A stretch of 40,781 nt of DNA from a bacterium (GTDB lineage Bacteria; Planctomycetota; UBA1135; GCA-002686595): the NCBI GenBank assembly GCA_024226735.1, contig JAAELL010000337.1, positions 1-40,781 of the forward strand, in the 5' to 3' direction. The notes beneath the pieces are model-generated. The model saw only the letters and a program-made list of their open reading frames with translations, had not been told where the DNA came from and did not search any database. Within the stretch, counting starts at the first letter, position 1, and each line of letters starts with the position of its first letter. Below, one piece after another: positions 9,346-16,719 of the stretch. A program made the translations under genes and the position numbers.

Positions 9346-9951
9346 TTGCACCGCTTTCCTTCGATCCCATTCGACGCCTGGACGCCACTCGCGACCGACG
9401 AGCTCGCTGCGGCGTTCGAGGGCGCACGGTTCTTCTGGTGCCTGGCTGGCGGGCACGCGCTCGAGAGGTTCGTGGGTACGCCCATCCGCCACCACGGCGA
9501 CATCGATGTCTCCGTCCTGCGCCGGGACCAGCTCGCATTGCGCGCGCACCTCGTCGACTGGGACCTCTACGCCGCCGATCCCCCCGGACAGCTGCGGTTC
9601 TGGCCCGTCGGCGAGCAACTCCCGGACACGGTGCACGACGTGTGGGGCGTGCGGCGCGGCCACGTTGAGTGGGAGCTGCAGATCATGCTGCAAGAGGCCG
9701 AAGCGCAGCACTGGGTGTACCGCCGCGAGCCCGCGATCCGTGGACCGCTCGACGAGCTCGCGACGATGCTGGACGGGATCCCCTGCCTGCGTCCGGAGAT
9801 CCAGCTCCTCTACAAGTCGAAGGACATCCGCCCGAAGGACCAGGTAGACTTCGAGCGCTGCTTCCCCGCGCTCGGTAGCGCAGCGAAGAGCAAGTTGGCC
9901 GGGTGGCTCGCGCGTGCTTACCCAGCAGGCCACGCGTGGATCGTGGAGTGA
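9346..9951 (+). CDS. nucleotidyltransferase-like protein (aminoglycoside adenylyltransferase type)
   Basis: A protein of about 201 residues. The segment WCLAGGHALERFVGTP.RHHGDIDVSV matches the active-site region of the small nucleotidyltransferase family that includes ANT(2'')-type aminoglycoside adenylyltransferases: a GG-H turn, then D-x-D at DID, the expected metal-binding pair. The later EWELQIMLQEAE and PEIQLLYKSKDIRPKD segments also fit the family. No ATG is available; TTG at 9346 is the listed start. A purine-rich stretch (aagaaagagcgg, ~9299-9310) suggests translation could begin slightly upstream at an unusual codon. Resistance activity is not implied, since most environmental members have unknown substrates. 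Confidence 0.65.
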   Translation: MHRFPSIPFDAWTPLATDELAAAFEGARFFWCLAGGHALERFVGTPIRHHGDIDVSVLRRDQLALRAHLVDWDLYAADPPGQLRFWPVGEQLPDTVHDVWGVRRGHVEWELQIMLQEAEAQHWVYRREPAIRGPLDELATMLDGIPCLRPEIQLLYKSKDIRPKDQVDFERCFPALGSAAKSKLAGWLARAYPAGHAWIVE

Positions 9952-9952
9952 C

Positions 9953-9972
9953 GAGGGGGCCGCGCGCCCTCC
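9953..9972 (+). terminator. terminator-like GC hairpin after the nucleotidyltransferase-like gene
   Basis: Immediately after the stop at 9951, GAGGGGGC and GCGCCCTC can form an eight-pair stem with one mismatch around a CGC loop. There is no T-tract, so intrinsic termination is uncertain. Confidence 0.3.
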
Positions 9973-10060
9973 AACACGGAACCACGTTCATCCACTAGGC
10001 TAGTCGGGCCGTGTGTTCGAACCTGTCACGAGACTGCCTCCACCGGAAACGGAAGCCCCG

Positions 10061-11530
10061 ATGCCGACCCAAGCTCGAGCTCTTGCGCTCGTCCTAGTTG
10101 CCCTCGCTCCCACCGCTGCTGCCCAGACGATCACCGAGATCATCGACGCGAACGGCGACGGCAGCAGCATGCTCGACGGCTCCTTCGCCCCCACCGCCGA
10201 CGCCTCGGGGAACGTTTTCGTGACGGGGCAAGACAGCGACAACGCCTTCAAGATCACGCCCGGCGGCGCAATCACCGAAGTCCTCGACGCCACGGGCGAC
10301 GGAACGAGCGTGTTCGCCAACGGAGCCGCCCCCGCGGTCGACGCAGCGGGCAACCTGTTCGTCCCCGGCCTCGACAGCGACAACGTCTTCAAGATCACCC
10401 CGGCGGGGACGATCACGGTGGTCATCGACGCCACCGGAGACGGCGCGGGGAACCCGCTCGACCGACCGCTCGCAGTCGCCACCGACGCCGCCGGAAACCT
10501 CTACGTCGCCGGCAACGGGACCAGCAACGCGTTCCGCGTCACGCCGGCCGGCGCCATCACCGAGATCATCGACCCGACCGGCGACGGCGCCGGCAACAAC
10601 CTCGCGGGCACAGCCGGAATCGACGTCGACTCGTCGGGGAACGTCTACGTGTCCGGACAGTCGAGCCACAACGCGTTCCGAATCACACCGGCGGGCGTGA
10701 TCACCGAGATCATCGACACGACCGGCGACGGCGCCGGCAACACCCTGACCGGTCCCGAGTGGCTCGCCGTAGGCCCCGGGAGCAACGTGTACGTCACGGC
10801 CTTCGCCACCGACAATGCGTTCCGCATCACGCCCACCGGGGTCATCACCGAGATCATCGATGCGACCGGCGACGGTCAGGCCGCGCTCGACGGCGGCGAG
10901 GGCGTTGCCGTCGACAGCCTGGGCAACGTGTTCGTCTCCGGTTGGAACAGCAACAACCTGTTCAAGATCACGCCCGGCGGCACGATCACCGAGATCCTCA
11001 ACTCGCTGCAGACGTTCGGCGGCGCACGCGGTGTAGCCGTCGACGCGAGCGACAACGTCTACGTCTGCGGGGTCTACACGGACAACGCCTTCCAGATCAC
11101 GGCGCCCGCACCGGTGCCGATCGGCACGAGCTACTGCGGTCCGGCGCTCCCCAACTCGACGGGTCAGGGCGCGGAGATCTCGGCGATCGGCAGTCCGATC
11201 GCGGCGAGCAACAACGTCCAGCTCATCGCGGAACAGCTGCCGCCCGGGCAGTTCGGCTACTTCATCGTTGGGCAGACGCAGGGTTTCTTCGTGCCGCCCG
11301 GCTCGAGCGGCTTCATCTGCCTCAACGGCAACATCGGCCGCTACAACCAGATCGCGAACATCATCCAGGGGCCGACGGGCAGCATTCAGGTCGACCTCGA
11401 CGCGATCCCGGTCAACCCGCCGCAGGCTGCGATGGCCGGCGAGACCTGGAACTTCCAGTGCTGGTACCGCGACCTCAATCCGACGTTGACGAGCAACTTC
11501 ACCGATGGCCTGACGATCGTATTCCAGTAG
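10061..11530 (+). CDS. secreted seven-repeat beta-propeller protein with shared C-terminal module
   Basis: A 489-residue protein. The ATG at 10061 is chosen over an upstream GTG because it gives a proper signal peptide (MPTQARALALVLVALAPTAAA) with a purine-rich site before it. Residues ~24-350 are seven repeats of ~46 residues following ITEIID.TGDG...........AVD..GNVYV.G..S.NAF.ITP.G, an NHL/virginiamycin-B-lyase-like pattern and probably one seven-bladed propeller. The recurring D-x-T-G-D-G loop may bind calcium. Residues ~355-489 are the shared C-terminal module, almost identical from GQFGYF onward to that of the 16720-17763 protein although the N-terminal parts are unrelated. Predicted extracellular; no enzymatic motif is visible. 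Confidence 0.85.
   Translation: MPTQARALALVLVALAPTAAAQTITEIIDANGDGSSMLDGSFAPTADASGNVFVTGQDSDNAFKITPGGAITEVLDATGDGTSVFANGAAPAVDAAGNLFVPGLDSDNVFKITPAGTITVVIDATGDGAGNPLDRPLAVATDAAGNLYVAGNGTSNAFRVTPAGAITEIIDPTGDGAGNNLAGTAGIDVDSSGNVYVSGQSSHNAFRITPAGVITEIIDTTGDGAGNTLTGPEWLAVGPGSNVYVTAFATDNAFRITPTGVITEIIDATGDGQAALDGGEGVAVDSLGNVFVSGWNSNNLFKITPGGTITEILNSLQTFGGARGVAVDASDNVYVCGVYTDNAFQITAPAPVPIGTSYCGPALPNSTGQGAEISAIGSPIAASNNVQLIAEQLPPGQFGYFIVGQTQGFFVPPGSSGFICLNGNIGRYNQIANIIQGPTGSIQVDLDAIPVNPPQAAMAGETWNFQCWYRDLNPTLTSNFTDGLTIVFQ
10130..11105 (+). repeat. seven in-frame ~141-bp tandem repeats inside the propeller gene
   Basis: Seven successive units each begin at a codon run for I-T-E/V-I/V-I/L-D and end at F-x-I/V-T-P-x-G. 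Units 3-5 share long identical stretches at DNA level (gacggcgccggcaac recurs at ~10578 and ~10728). The seventh unit has lost the TGDG loop. Expansion by recombination between units is plausible. Confidence 0.8.
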
Positions 11531-11583
11531 AACGCGCGGAAGGCGCCTTGCACCTATGCTCGAGAGTGCAGATCAACGATCCC

Positions 11584-11590
11584 AGGAGGA
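11584..11590 (+). promoter_or_regulatory. Shine-Dalgarno site that fixes a TTG start
   Basis: AGGAGGA lies seven bases before the TTG at 11598. This near-perfect ribosome site, plus the signal peptide that follows, argues for TTG initiation rather than the upstream ATG at 11556, whose reading gives a non-secretory N terminus. Confidence 0.7.
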
Positions 11591-11597
11591 GCACTCC

Positions 11598-12782
11598 TTG
11601 CACTCGCTACTCACGACCTCACTCGTCCTGGCGTCCTCGACCGCCCCGTCACTACCGTCGGGGACCTTGCTCGACGATGCCGTCCTGATCCGCACGTTCG
11701 CCAATGGCGCCGTGACGCCGATAACGCCGATGTCCGCCGCGAGCAGCGGCACGCATCTTTGGACGGTCGACGGAGGGAGCATCGGCGGGTCCGAGCTCGT
11801 GCGCTACCTGCCGGACGGCACACTCGACGCTGCGCTACCTTCCGGCTTCGATGCGCGCTCGATCTTCACGGACAGTAGCGGAGCACTGTTCGGCAAGGCC
11901 TATGGAGGCAACGTCTACTCGATCGACCCGAACGGCGTCGCGACGCTCTTGTTCGACTTGCCCGAGGGCAATCCTCAGGCCTCCGCCTCGTTCAACGCCG
12001 ACGACACCGAGCTCTACACGCTTTCGACCAACGGCATCCTGCGTCGCTACGACGCGACCACCGGTGCGGCCTTGAGCAGCACGCCTCTCCTGGGATGGGG
12101 CGTCACCGTCCCCTCGGAGACCGGGCATCCCGACGCACACCAGCTCGAGACGACTCCGACGGGCAGGATTCTGACGTACTCGGACGGAATCGTCTCCGAG
12201 TGGGATCTCGCCGGCAACCGCATCGGGACGTGCAGCGTGCCGATCGCGACGGCGAGCGACTTCGACACCGTGTGGTCGTTCTCCGTCGCGGACCCGGGCT
12301 TCGTCTACCTACTCAACACCATCTCTGACGAGTGGGAGGTGTACGACGTCGGCACCGCGCTCGCGGTCAACTACTGCAGCCCGGCGGTTCCCAACAGCAC
12401 TGGCTTTCCCGCTTCGATCAGCGCGACCGGTAGCCCGCTCGCCGCCGACAACGACCTGACGCTCTTGGTCGAAGACCTCCCCCCCGGTGAGTTCGGCTAC
12501 TTCCTCGTCGGCTCCGACCAGGGCACGCTCGCGCCGCCGGGCTCGCAGGGAATCCTGTGCATCGTCTGCGCGGGCTTCCAGGGCTGTGCCGGCATCGGCC
12601 GCTACAACCGCTCCGGCGAGATCGTCCAAGGTCCGACTGGATCGCTCAGCGTCGACCTCACTGCCCTGCCTCTGTCGCCGCCCGTCGCGGTGGCTCCCGG
12701 CGACACCTGGAACTTCCAGTGCTGGTACCGGGACCTGGGCTCGAGCAACTTCTCGGATGCGATCGCCGTTCAGTTCCTTTAG
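11598..12782 (+). CDS. secreted beta-propeller-like protein with shared C-terminal module
   Basis: A 394-residue protein starting at TTG 11598, with signal peptide MHSLLTTSLVLASSTAPS. Residues ~20-250 show repeated YLPDGTLD, SSGALFG.AYGGNVYSIDPNG, YDATTGAAL and WDLAGNRIG segments typical of quinoprotein/SMP30-like propeller blades, too divergent to name. Residues ~257-394 are the shared C-terminal module (NYCSPAVPNSTG, GEFGYFLVG, DTWNFQCWYRD). It carries an extra Cys-containing insertion (ILCIVCAGFQGCAGIGRYN) where other copies have LCLNGNIGRYN. It follows the previous module protein by 67 bases on the same strand. Likely extracellular, function unknown. Confidence 0.75.
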   Translation: MHSLLTTSLVLASSTAPSLPSGTLLDDAVLIRTFANGAVTPITPMSAASSGTHLWTVDGGSIGGSELVRYLPDGTLDAALPSGFDARSIFTDSSGALFGKAYGGNVYSIDPNGVATLLFDLPEGNPQASASFNADDTELYTLSTNGILRRYDATTGAALSSTPLLGWGVTVPSETGHPDAHQLETTPTGRILTYSDGIVSEWDLAGNRIGTCSVPIATASDFDTVWSFSVADPGFVYLLNTISDEWEVYDVGTALAVNYCSPAVPNSTGFPASISATGSPLAADNDLTLLVEDLPPGEFGYFLVGSDQGTLAPPGSQGILCIVCAGFQGCAGIGRYNRSGEIVQGPTGSLSVDLTALPLSPPVAVAPGDTWNFQCWYRDLGSSNFSDAIAVQFL

Positions 12783-12803
12783 AGGAGCATAGGCCTCGAG
12801 CGA

Positions 12804-12968
12804 CTACGGCTCCGCCCGAACTGCAGGGGCCACTCGCTCGCCTGGCCACAGTCCATCCGGCACCGGCACCCGCGCGGTGCGGTCCAGGTAGAGCAGGAGC
12901 ACCGTCGCCAGCGCCATGAGCGTCAGGAGGCCGAGCGTCTTGTCCGATATCTCCAGCAGCCGTCGCAT
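12804..12968 (-). CDS. 54-residue single-span membrane protein
   Basis: A small minus-strand gene starting at the complement of 12966-12968. It is preceded by an excellent ribosome site (GGAGGAAG, complement ~12972-12979) six or so bases upstream. The product begins MRRLLEISDKTLGLLTLMAL and continues with one membrane helix (~residues 12-28), then a short polar tail ending RAEP. It is convergent with the preceding secreted protein and divergent from the TAXI-type gene. No family recognised. The ribosome site and hydrophobic profile are the main support. Confidence 0.6.
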   Translation of the reverse strand: MRRLLEISDKTLGLLTLMALATVLLLYLDRTARVPVPDGLWPGERVAPAVRAEP

Positions 12969-13005
12969 GATCTTCCTCCGAATCGTGGCTGCTGGAGAGC
13001 GGGGC

Positions 13006-13031
13006 CGCAGCGCGCCGAACGGCGCGCTGCG
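13006..13031. other. perfect 11-bp stem with GAAC tetraloop in a divergent intergenic region
   Basis: CGCAGCGCGCC-gaac-GGCGCGCTGCG is an uninterrupted 11-pair inverted repeat. It lies between the start of the 54-aa membrane gene (minus) and the TAXI-type gene (plus). It could be a leader structure of either transcript, a protein-binding site or a terminator for antisense transcription. No T-tract follows. Confidence 0.5.
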
Positions 13032-13153
13032 CCAAGAGAGACGCCGCCGACCGACGATTCGTCCCGACACTGCCAGTTCGTTCGAAACAAGAGCGCGTCC
13101 GAGCCCCTCGGAAAGGCAAGCTGTGCGAGCCATCGAACTCTCGCCCCCTTGCC

Positions 13154-14536
13154 ATGACCGACAACGACGCTGACTCCCGACCTTCCTGGCGCGACGCCCT
13201 CAAGATCTGGGGCCCGGCGCTCGTCGTCACGCTCGTCGGTTTCGCTCTCGCTCTGCGCTACATGGGTGCGCCTCCCCCCGACGAAGTCGTGATCGCTACC
13301 GGTGTGCCGGATGGAGGCTACGCCGCGATGGGCGAGGTGCTCGCGCAGGCACTGCGCAAGGCGGGGATCGAGCCGCGCGTGCTCGCTACCAACGGCTCGG
13401 AGGAGAACCTCGAGCTGCTGCGCACGGGCGGTGCGGACATCGGCTTGGTTCAGGGCGGGCTCGCTCGGCCGGAGGAGCCGGACCTGGCGGGCATCGCGAG
13501 CCTGTACCTCGAACCGCTCTGGGTCTTCGCGCGGCAGCCACTGCAACGCATCGACGAGCTGCGCGGCATGCGTGTCGAGCTCGGTGCCGAGGGCAGTGGA
13601 ACGCGCCGGCTCGCCACGGAGCTCCTCGACCGCGCGGGCGTCGCGCTCGATCCGGCGGACGTCGCGTCGAACGATCCTCCACAAGCCCTTGAGGCCCTCG
13701 CGACCGGAGCCGCCGACGCAATGCTGATCGTGTCCTCCCCGCGCTCGCAGACCGTGCGGGGTCTGCTCGAGACCGAGGCTCCCGTGGAGCCCGCTAGCCT
13801 CGCGCGCGCCCGCGGCATCGCGCGCAACCTCACTTTCCTGGAGCCGATACGCATCGAGGCGGGCGCGATCGACCTCGCGGCGGACTTGCCCAAGGCGCCG
13901 CTCGACACCGTCGCCGCGGCTGCGACCCTGGTCGGACGCCAGGAGCTGCACCCTGCCGTGGTAGCGCTCCTGATCGAGGCGCTCGGGCCCCACTGCGCCG
14001 GCCGCGGCGTGATCGAAGACGAGGGCGCGTTCCCGTCCGTCGCGCTCCTGGACGTGCCGGCCTCGCTCGCGGCCCGTCGAGCGTTCGAGCGTGGCCCGTC
14101 CTTCCTGTTCCGCGTCCTGCCGTTCCAGGTCGCCGCGGCGGTCGACCGGCTCAAGATCCTGTTGCTGCCGCTCGTGACTCTGCTGTTCCCGCTGCTACGC
14201 ATCGCTCCGCCGGTGTACCGCTGGCGCATTCGGCGCAGGATCCTGCGTTGGTACAAGCGCGTCAACGACCTGGAGAAGCGGCTGCGGGAACGACACGCCA
14301 CTGCGGAGGAACGCGCGGACGCGACCGCCGACCTCGACCGCTTCGACTCGGAGCTGGTGTCCGTCAAGGTTCCCCTGAGCTACGCGGACGAGCTCTACGA
14401 CTTGCGCCTGCACTTGCGCATGGTTCGTGCGGACCTCTCCGAAGGTCGCGGGCGCTGGGCCACGGCGATACGCCGATCGACAACAGTGCGTGTGAGAGAT
14501 CAATCCGCCCCATCGCGGTCGGCCGACGCAACTTGA
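13154..14536 (+). CDS. TAXI-family TRAP transporter solute-binding protein, membrane-anchored, altered 3' end
   Basis: A 460-residue protein with an N-terminal membrane anchor (~20-38). Residues ~44-300 form a TAXI-type periplasmic binding domain: VVIATGVPDGGYAAMGEVLA, ATNGSEENLELLRTGGADIG, LRGMRVELGAEGSGTRRLA and GAADAMLIV. A second hydrophobic segment (~322-345, LKILLLPLVTLLFPLL) is followed by a basic amphipathic tail (RWRIRRRILRWYKRVNDLEKRLRER), as seen in the membrane-anchored subgroup of TAXI proteins. The native sequence appears to end near LRLHLRMVRADLSEG. From ~14455 the frame runs out of frame through an IS66 relic and stops at 14536, giving ~25 foreign C-terminal residues. No TRAP membrane subunits are adjacent, so it is an orphan. 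Probably still functional. Confidence 0.8.
   Translation: MTDNDADSRPSWRDALKIWGPALVVTLVGFALALRYMGAPPPDEVVIATGVPDGGYAAMGEVLAQALRKAGIEPRVLATNGSEENLELLRTGGADIGLVQGGLARPEEPDLAGIASLYLEPLWVFARQPLQRIDELRGMRVELGAEGSGTRRLATELLDRAGVALDPADVASNDPPQALEALATGAADAMLIVSSPRSQTVRGLLETEAPVEPASLARARGIARNLTFLEPIRIEAGAIDLAADLPKAPLDTVAAAATLVGRQELHPAVVALLIEALGPHCAGRGVIEDEGAFPSVALLDVPASLAARRAFERGPSFLFRVLPFQVAAAVDRLKILLLPLVTLLFPLLRIAPPVYRWRIRRRILRWYKRVNDLEKRLRERHATAEERADATADLDRFDSELVSVKVPLSYADELYDLRLHLRMVRADLSEGRGRWATAIRRSTTVRVRDQSAPSRSADAT
14455..14532 (+). mobile_element. IS66-family transposase (TnpC) C-terminal relic
   Basis: In the plus-strand frame 1 the sequence reads GHGDTPIDNSACERSIRPIA then VGRRN. This is the diagnostic IS66 TnpC segment (G..PIDNN..E..IRP...GRKN). 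Homology ends abruptly at 14532, where antisense kinase sequence begins, and on the other side at ~14455, where the TAXI-type gene ends. No terminal repeats remain. The ~78-bp piece marks a deletion junction left by an IS66 element. Confidence 0.75.
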
Positions 14537-14845
14537 GCGCGACGTCGGGCAACCCGTGCGCGGGCGGGCGCGCGCGGTAGACGACACCGAAGCCGCCTTC
14601 GCCGATCACCTCGACGAGCTCGTAGCCACCGACACGGCTTCCCGCGCGGGTTCCAGACCCGTGTTCGGCGTCGCTCTCTCTCTCTCGGCGAGCCAGTGCA
14701 AGTCCGCGTCCGCGGCGAGCAGTCCCTCGAGCCGCGTCTTGACGTCCGGCCGTTCGCGAAACAGCTCGTGCAGGAACGCGTCGCGCTCTGCGCAGGTGGA
14801 CTGTTCCAGGGCCCGGTAGAAGAGCTGGTCGAGGTCGTCGGACAC
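14533..14845 (-). pseudogene. Ser/Thr protein kinase, N-terminal relic
   Basis: From a GTG at the complement of 14843-14845 the product reads MSDDLDQLFYRALEQSTCAE and on through LEGLLAADADLHWLAERE, the leader typical of planctomycetal Ser/Thr kinases. The kinase glycine-rich loop VGGYELVEVIGEGGFGVVYR and DVALKL (the ATP-lysine strand) then appear in another frame. Removing one GA from the (CT)6 tract at 14674-14686 joins the two frames. Everything after VALKL is missing, cut at the IS66 relic. Catalytic and activation loops are absent, so the gene is dead. Confidence 0.75.
14674..14686. repeat. (CT)6 dinucleotide tract at a frameshift
   Basis: ctctctctctctc on the plus strand is a GA tract in the kinase relic. 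One unit too many accounts for the frameshift, so strand slippage is the likely cause. Confidence 0.7.
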
Positions 14846-14933
14846 TACCCCACCCTCTCGTTGCGCTCGTGCATCCCGCGAATTATGCACGAAGCTCCGC
14901 CGCGCGGGCCGCTCGCCGTGCTCGCGTATACTC

Positions 14934-16280
14934 GTGCCCGTGTCTACATCCACGCCCGACCAACGACGGGTCCCGCCTCGGCGCAAGCTCGCGGGCCTCG
15001 CGATCGGAACCGTCCTCAGCCTCGCGACGCTCGAGGGTGTGCTCTGGATCCTGCACGCGCTGTACGCCCCGCAGAGCCGTGTCCTGGCCGCGCTCGAACC
15101 GGCGCCCGGCGAACGACGCATTCTGTGCATGGGCGACTCGAACACGTACGGCGTGTACCTCGAGTCGAGCGACAGCTACCCGGGCCGCCTCCAGCAGTAC
15201 CTCGATGCGGCGCCCGACAATCCGTGGCGCGTGTTCAACCTCGGCTACCCCGGACAGAACACGGCTCAGATGCGGGCGCGCCTCGCCGAGAACCTCGCGG
15301 CCTATCGGCCCGAGGTGCTGATCCTGTGGGGTGGTATGAACAACACATGGTCGCCGGCGATGAGCCATTTGTGGGACTCGCCCGACGCCGAGCCGACCGA
15401 GATGCGAGCCTCACTGCTCGACCACAGTCGCGCCCTCGGCGCGCTGCGCATGATGTTCCTGGAGGGCAAGCGCGTCACGCTGCAGGCCGACGAACGGAAG
15501 TACGAGAAGAGCATGTCGCGCGCCGGGGACTACGCGGTGCCCGGCCTCGCCGGCGCGGACCGCGGTGAGGGGTTGGGCGACGTCGAGAGTCCGGACTCGA
15601 GCGCCGACGAAATGAGCTACACGCCCGAACAGGTGCGCCGCAGCATCGTCATCGACCTGGCTCGTATCCGGGCGATCTGCGACGAGCACGGCGTCGTGCT
15701 CCTGCTTGGCCAGTACTGGGTCGACCGCGGCTGGGTCGACACCCAGATCAACGCGGCCATCGATACTTTCGTCGCCTCATCCGGCGTCCCCCTCGTTCCG
15801 CTGCGCGAGCGCATCCGCTACCTCGTCGACGTCTACGGTTTCGACAAGATCCAGTTCCGCGACCACCACGCGCGCGCCACGGGCAACCGCGAGGTCGCGC
15901 GGCAGATGCTCTTCGCGTTGATGGAGCACGGGATGCTCGAGGACCGGCCGGAGTGGACCGACGTGCCGCCGCTGGAGGAGCACCTGGGCCCGCCGCCCGT
16001 CGCGCTCGCGATCGAGCGCACGGCGCGCGCCGGCGACTTGGTCGAAGTCCGCCTGACCGGCCCCGTGCGCTCGCGCTACGTGATCAAGATCGAGGCGCTC
16101 GGCCGTGGCTCCGAACGGAAAAGTCCGATCACGGGGCATCTCGATTCCGAGGGCGAGGCCTACCGCAGGATCCAGCTGCCGCCGGAGCGAGACGACGCCG
16201 GCTGGCGACTCGTCGCCCATCTCGCGGGTGATGCGGAACATGCCGTGCAGCTCGACATCCCCTACGAGTCGGACCGATGA
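14934..16280 (+). CDS. membrane-anchored SGNH/GDSL hydrolase
   Basis: A 448-residue protein with a GTG start at 14934 (an alternative GTG lies at 14940). A membrane anchor spans ~20-43. The SGNH blocks are visible: block I ILCMGDSNTYG (nucleophile Ser69), the NLGYPGQNT block with its Gly, block III WGGMNN (~122-127), and the late D-x-H segment FRDHHARATGNREVAR (~308-323) supplying Asp and His. Such enzymes are esterases or acyltransferases acting on cell-surface polymers. Residues ~350-448 form an extra beta-rich region (PPVALAIERTARAGDLVEVR). In other bacteria relatives sit beside DUF5989-type small proteins, and one lies convergently 16 bases away here. Substrate unknown. Confidence 0.8.
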   Translation: MPVSTSTPDQRRVPPRRKLAGLAIGTVLSLATLEGVLWILHALYAPQSRVLAALEPAPGERRILCMGDSNTYGVYLESSDSYPGRLQQYLDAAPDNPWRVFNLGYPGQNTAQMRARLAENLAAYRPEVLILWGGMNNTWSPAMSHLWDSPDAEPTEMRASLLDHSRALGALRMMFLEGKRVTLQADERKYEKSMSRAGDYAVPGLAGADRGEGLGDVESPDSSADEMSYTPEQVRRSIVIDLARIRAICDEHGVVLLLGQYWVDRGWVDTQINAAIDTFVASSGVPLVPLRERIRYLVDVYGFDKIQFRDHHARATGNREVARQMLFALMEHGMLEDRPEWTDVPPLEEHLGPPPVALAIERTARAGDLVEVRLTGPVRSRYVIKIEALGRGSERKSPITGHLDSEGEAYRRIQLPPERDDAGWRLVAHLAGDAEHAVQLDIPYESDR

Positions 16281-16296
16281 GGTCCGTGCGCCAGCC

Positions 16297-16422
16297 TCAG
16301 TAGATGTTGTAGACGAACGGCGTCGGCGAATCGTCCAAGATCAGGAACAGGACGATCGCCGCGGCGAGCACGACGAACGGGATCAGAATGTAGACCCAGG
16401 TGTCGCGCAGGAAACTCGCCAT
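16297..16422 (-). CDS. DUF5989-like small membrane protein (41 aa)
   Basis: From the complement of 16420-16422 the frame encodes MASFLRDTWVYILIPFVVLA then AAIVLFLILDDSPTPFVYNI-Y and stops at 16297-16299. The opening M-x-F-L-x-D-T-W-x-Y, one membrane helix and the closing SP-FVYNIY match the small DUF5989 proteins. Those often accompany SxtJ-like membrane proteins, carbamoyltransferases and SGNH hydrolases; the SGNH gene is the convergent neighbour here. The MITE-like element begins only 10 bases upstream of its start and must lie in or next to its promoter. The family call is from memory. Confidence 0.7.
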   Translation of the reverse strand: MASFLRDTWVYILIPFVVLAAAIVLFLILDDSPTPFVYNIY

Positions 16423-16431
16423 CCACCCATC

Positions 16432-16615
16432 CTAGTGGTGTGATGCAGACAGTTGCGGTCTTATCCCGAGTTCGCGGGTGCGTGCCACAAGGCGCGGCGA
16501 CGACGCAACTTCGCTGCCAATACGGTGATACTGGGATTGGTCGCAGGAGCTGCAACGCCGTGGCGCGTGCATGCGGGCCGGGATAAGACCGCAACTGTCT
16601 GCATCACACCACTAG
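16432..16615. mobile_element. MITE-like element with perfect 37-bp terminal inverted repeats
   Basis: Bases 16432-16468 (ctagtggtgtgatgcagaca...) are the exact reverse complement of 16579-16615 over 37 bases. They flank ~110 non-coding bases, giving a 184-bp unit. Both ends finish in CTAG, consistent with insertion at a TA or CTAG target. There is no transposase gene inside. It lies between the divergent DUF5989-like gene (minus) and the secreted protein gene starting at 16720 (plus). When transcribed it would fold into a very long hairpin. Confidence 0.8.
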
Positions 16616-16719
16616 CGTGCTCCGGCTGGCCGGGGGCCCGCAACAGCCTCCTGCGTGGCACGCGGTGCTACGATGACGCTCTCAGATCCCTCTCCATCCG
16701 CTCCCGACGCCCTGCCAAC

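Noticed and set aside
10013-10030. gtgttcgaacc resembling a tRNA T-loop
   Set aside because: No acceptor, D or anticodon stems can be formed around it; the base run lies just upstream of the propeller gene.
16453-16719. N-terminal extension of the secreted protein through the right half of the MITE
   Set aside because: The extension reads through the inverted repeat and has no protein character. The ATG at 16720 gives a clean signal peptide.
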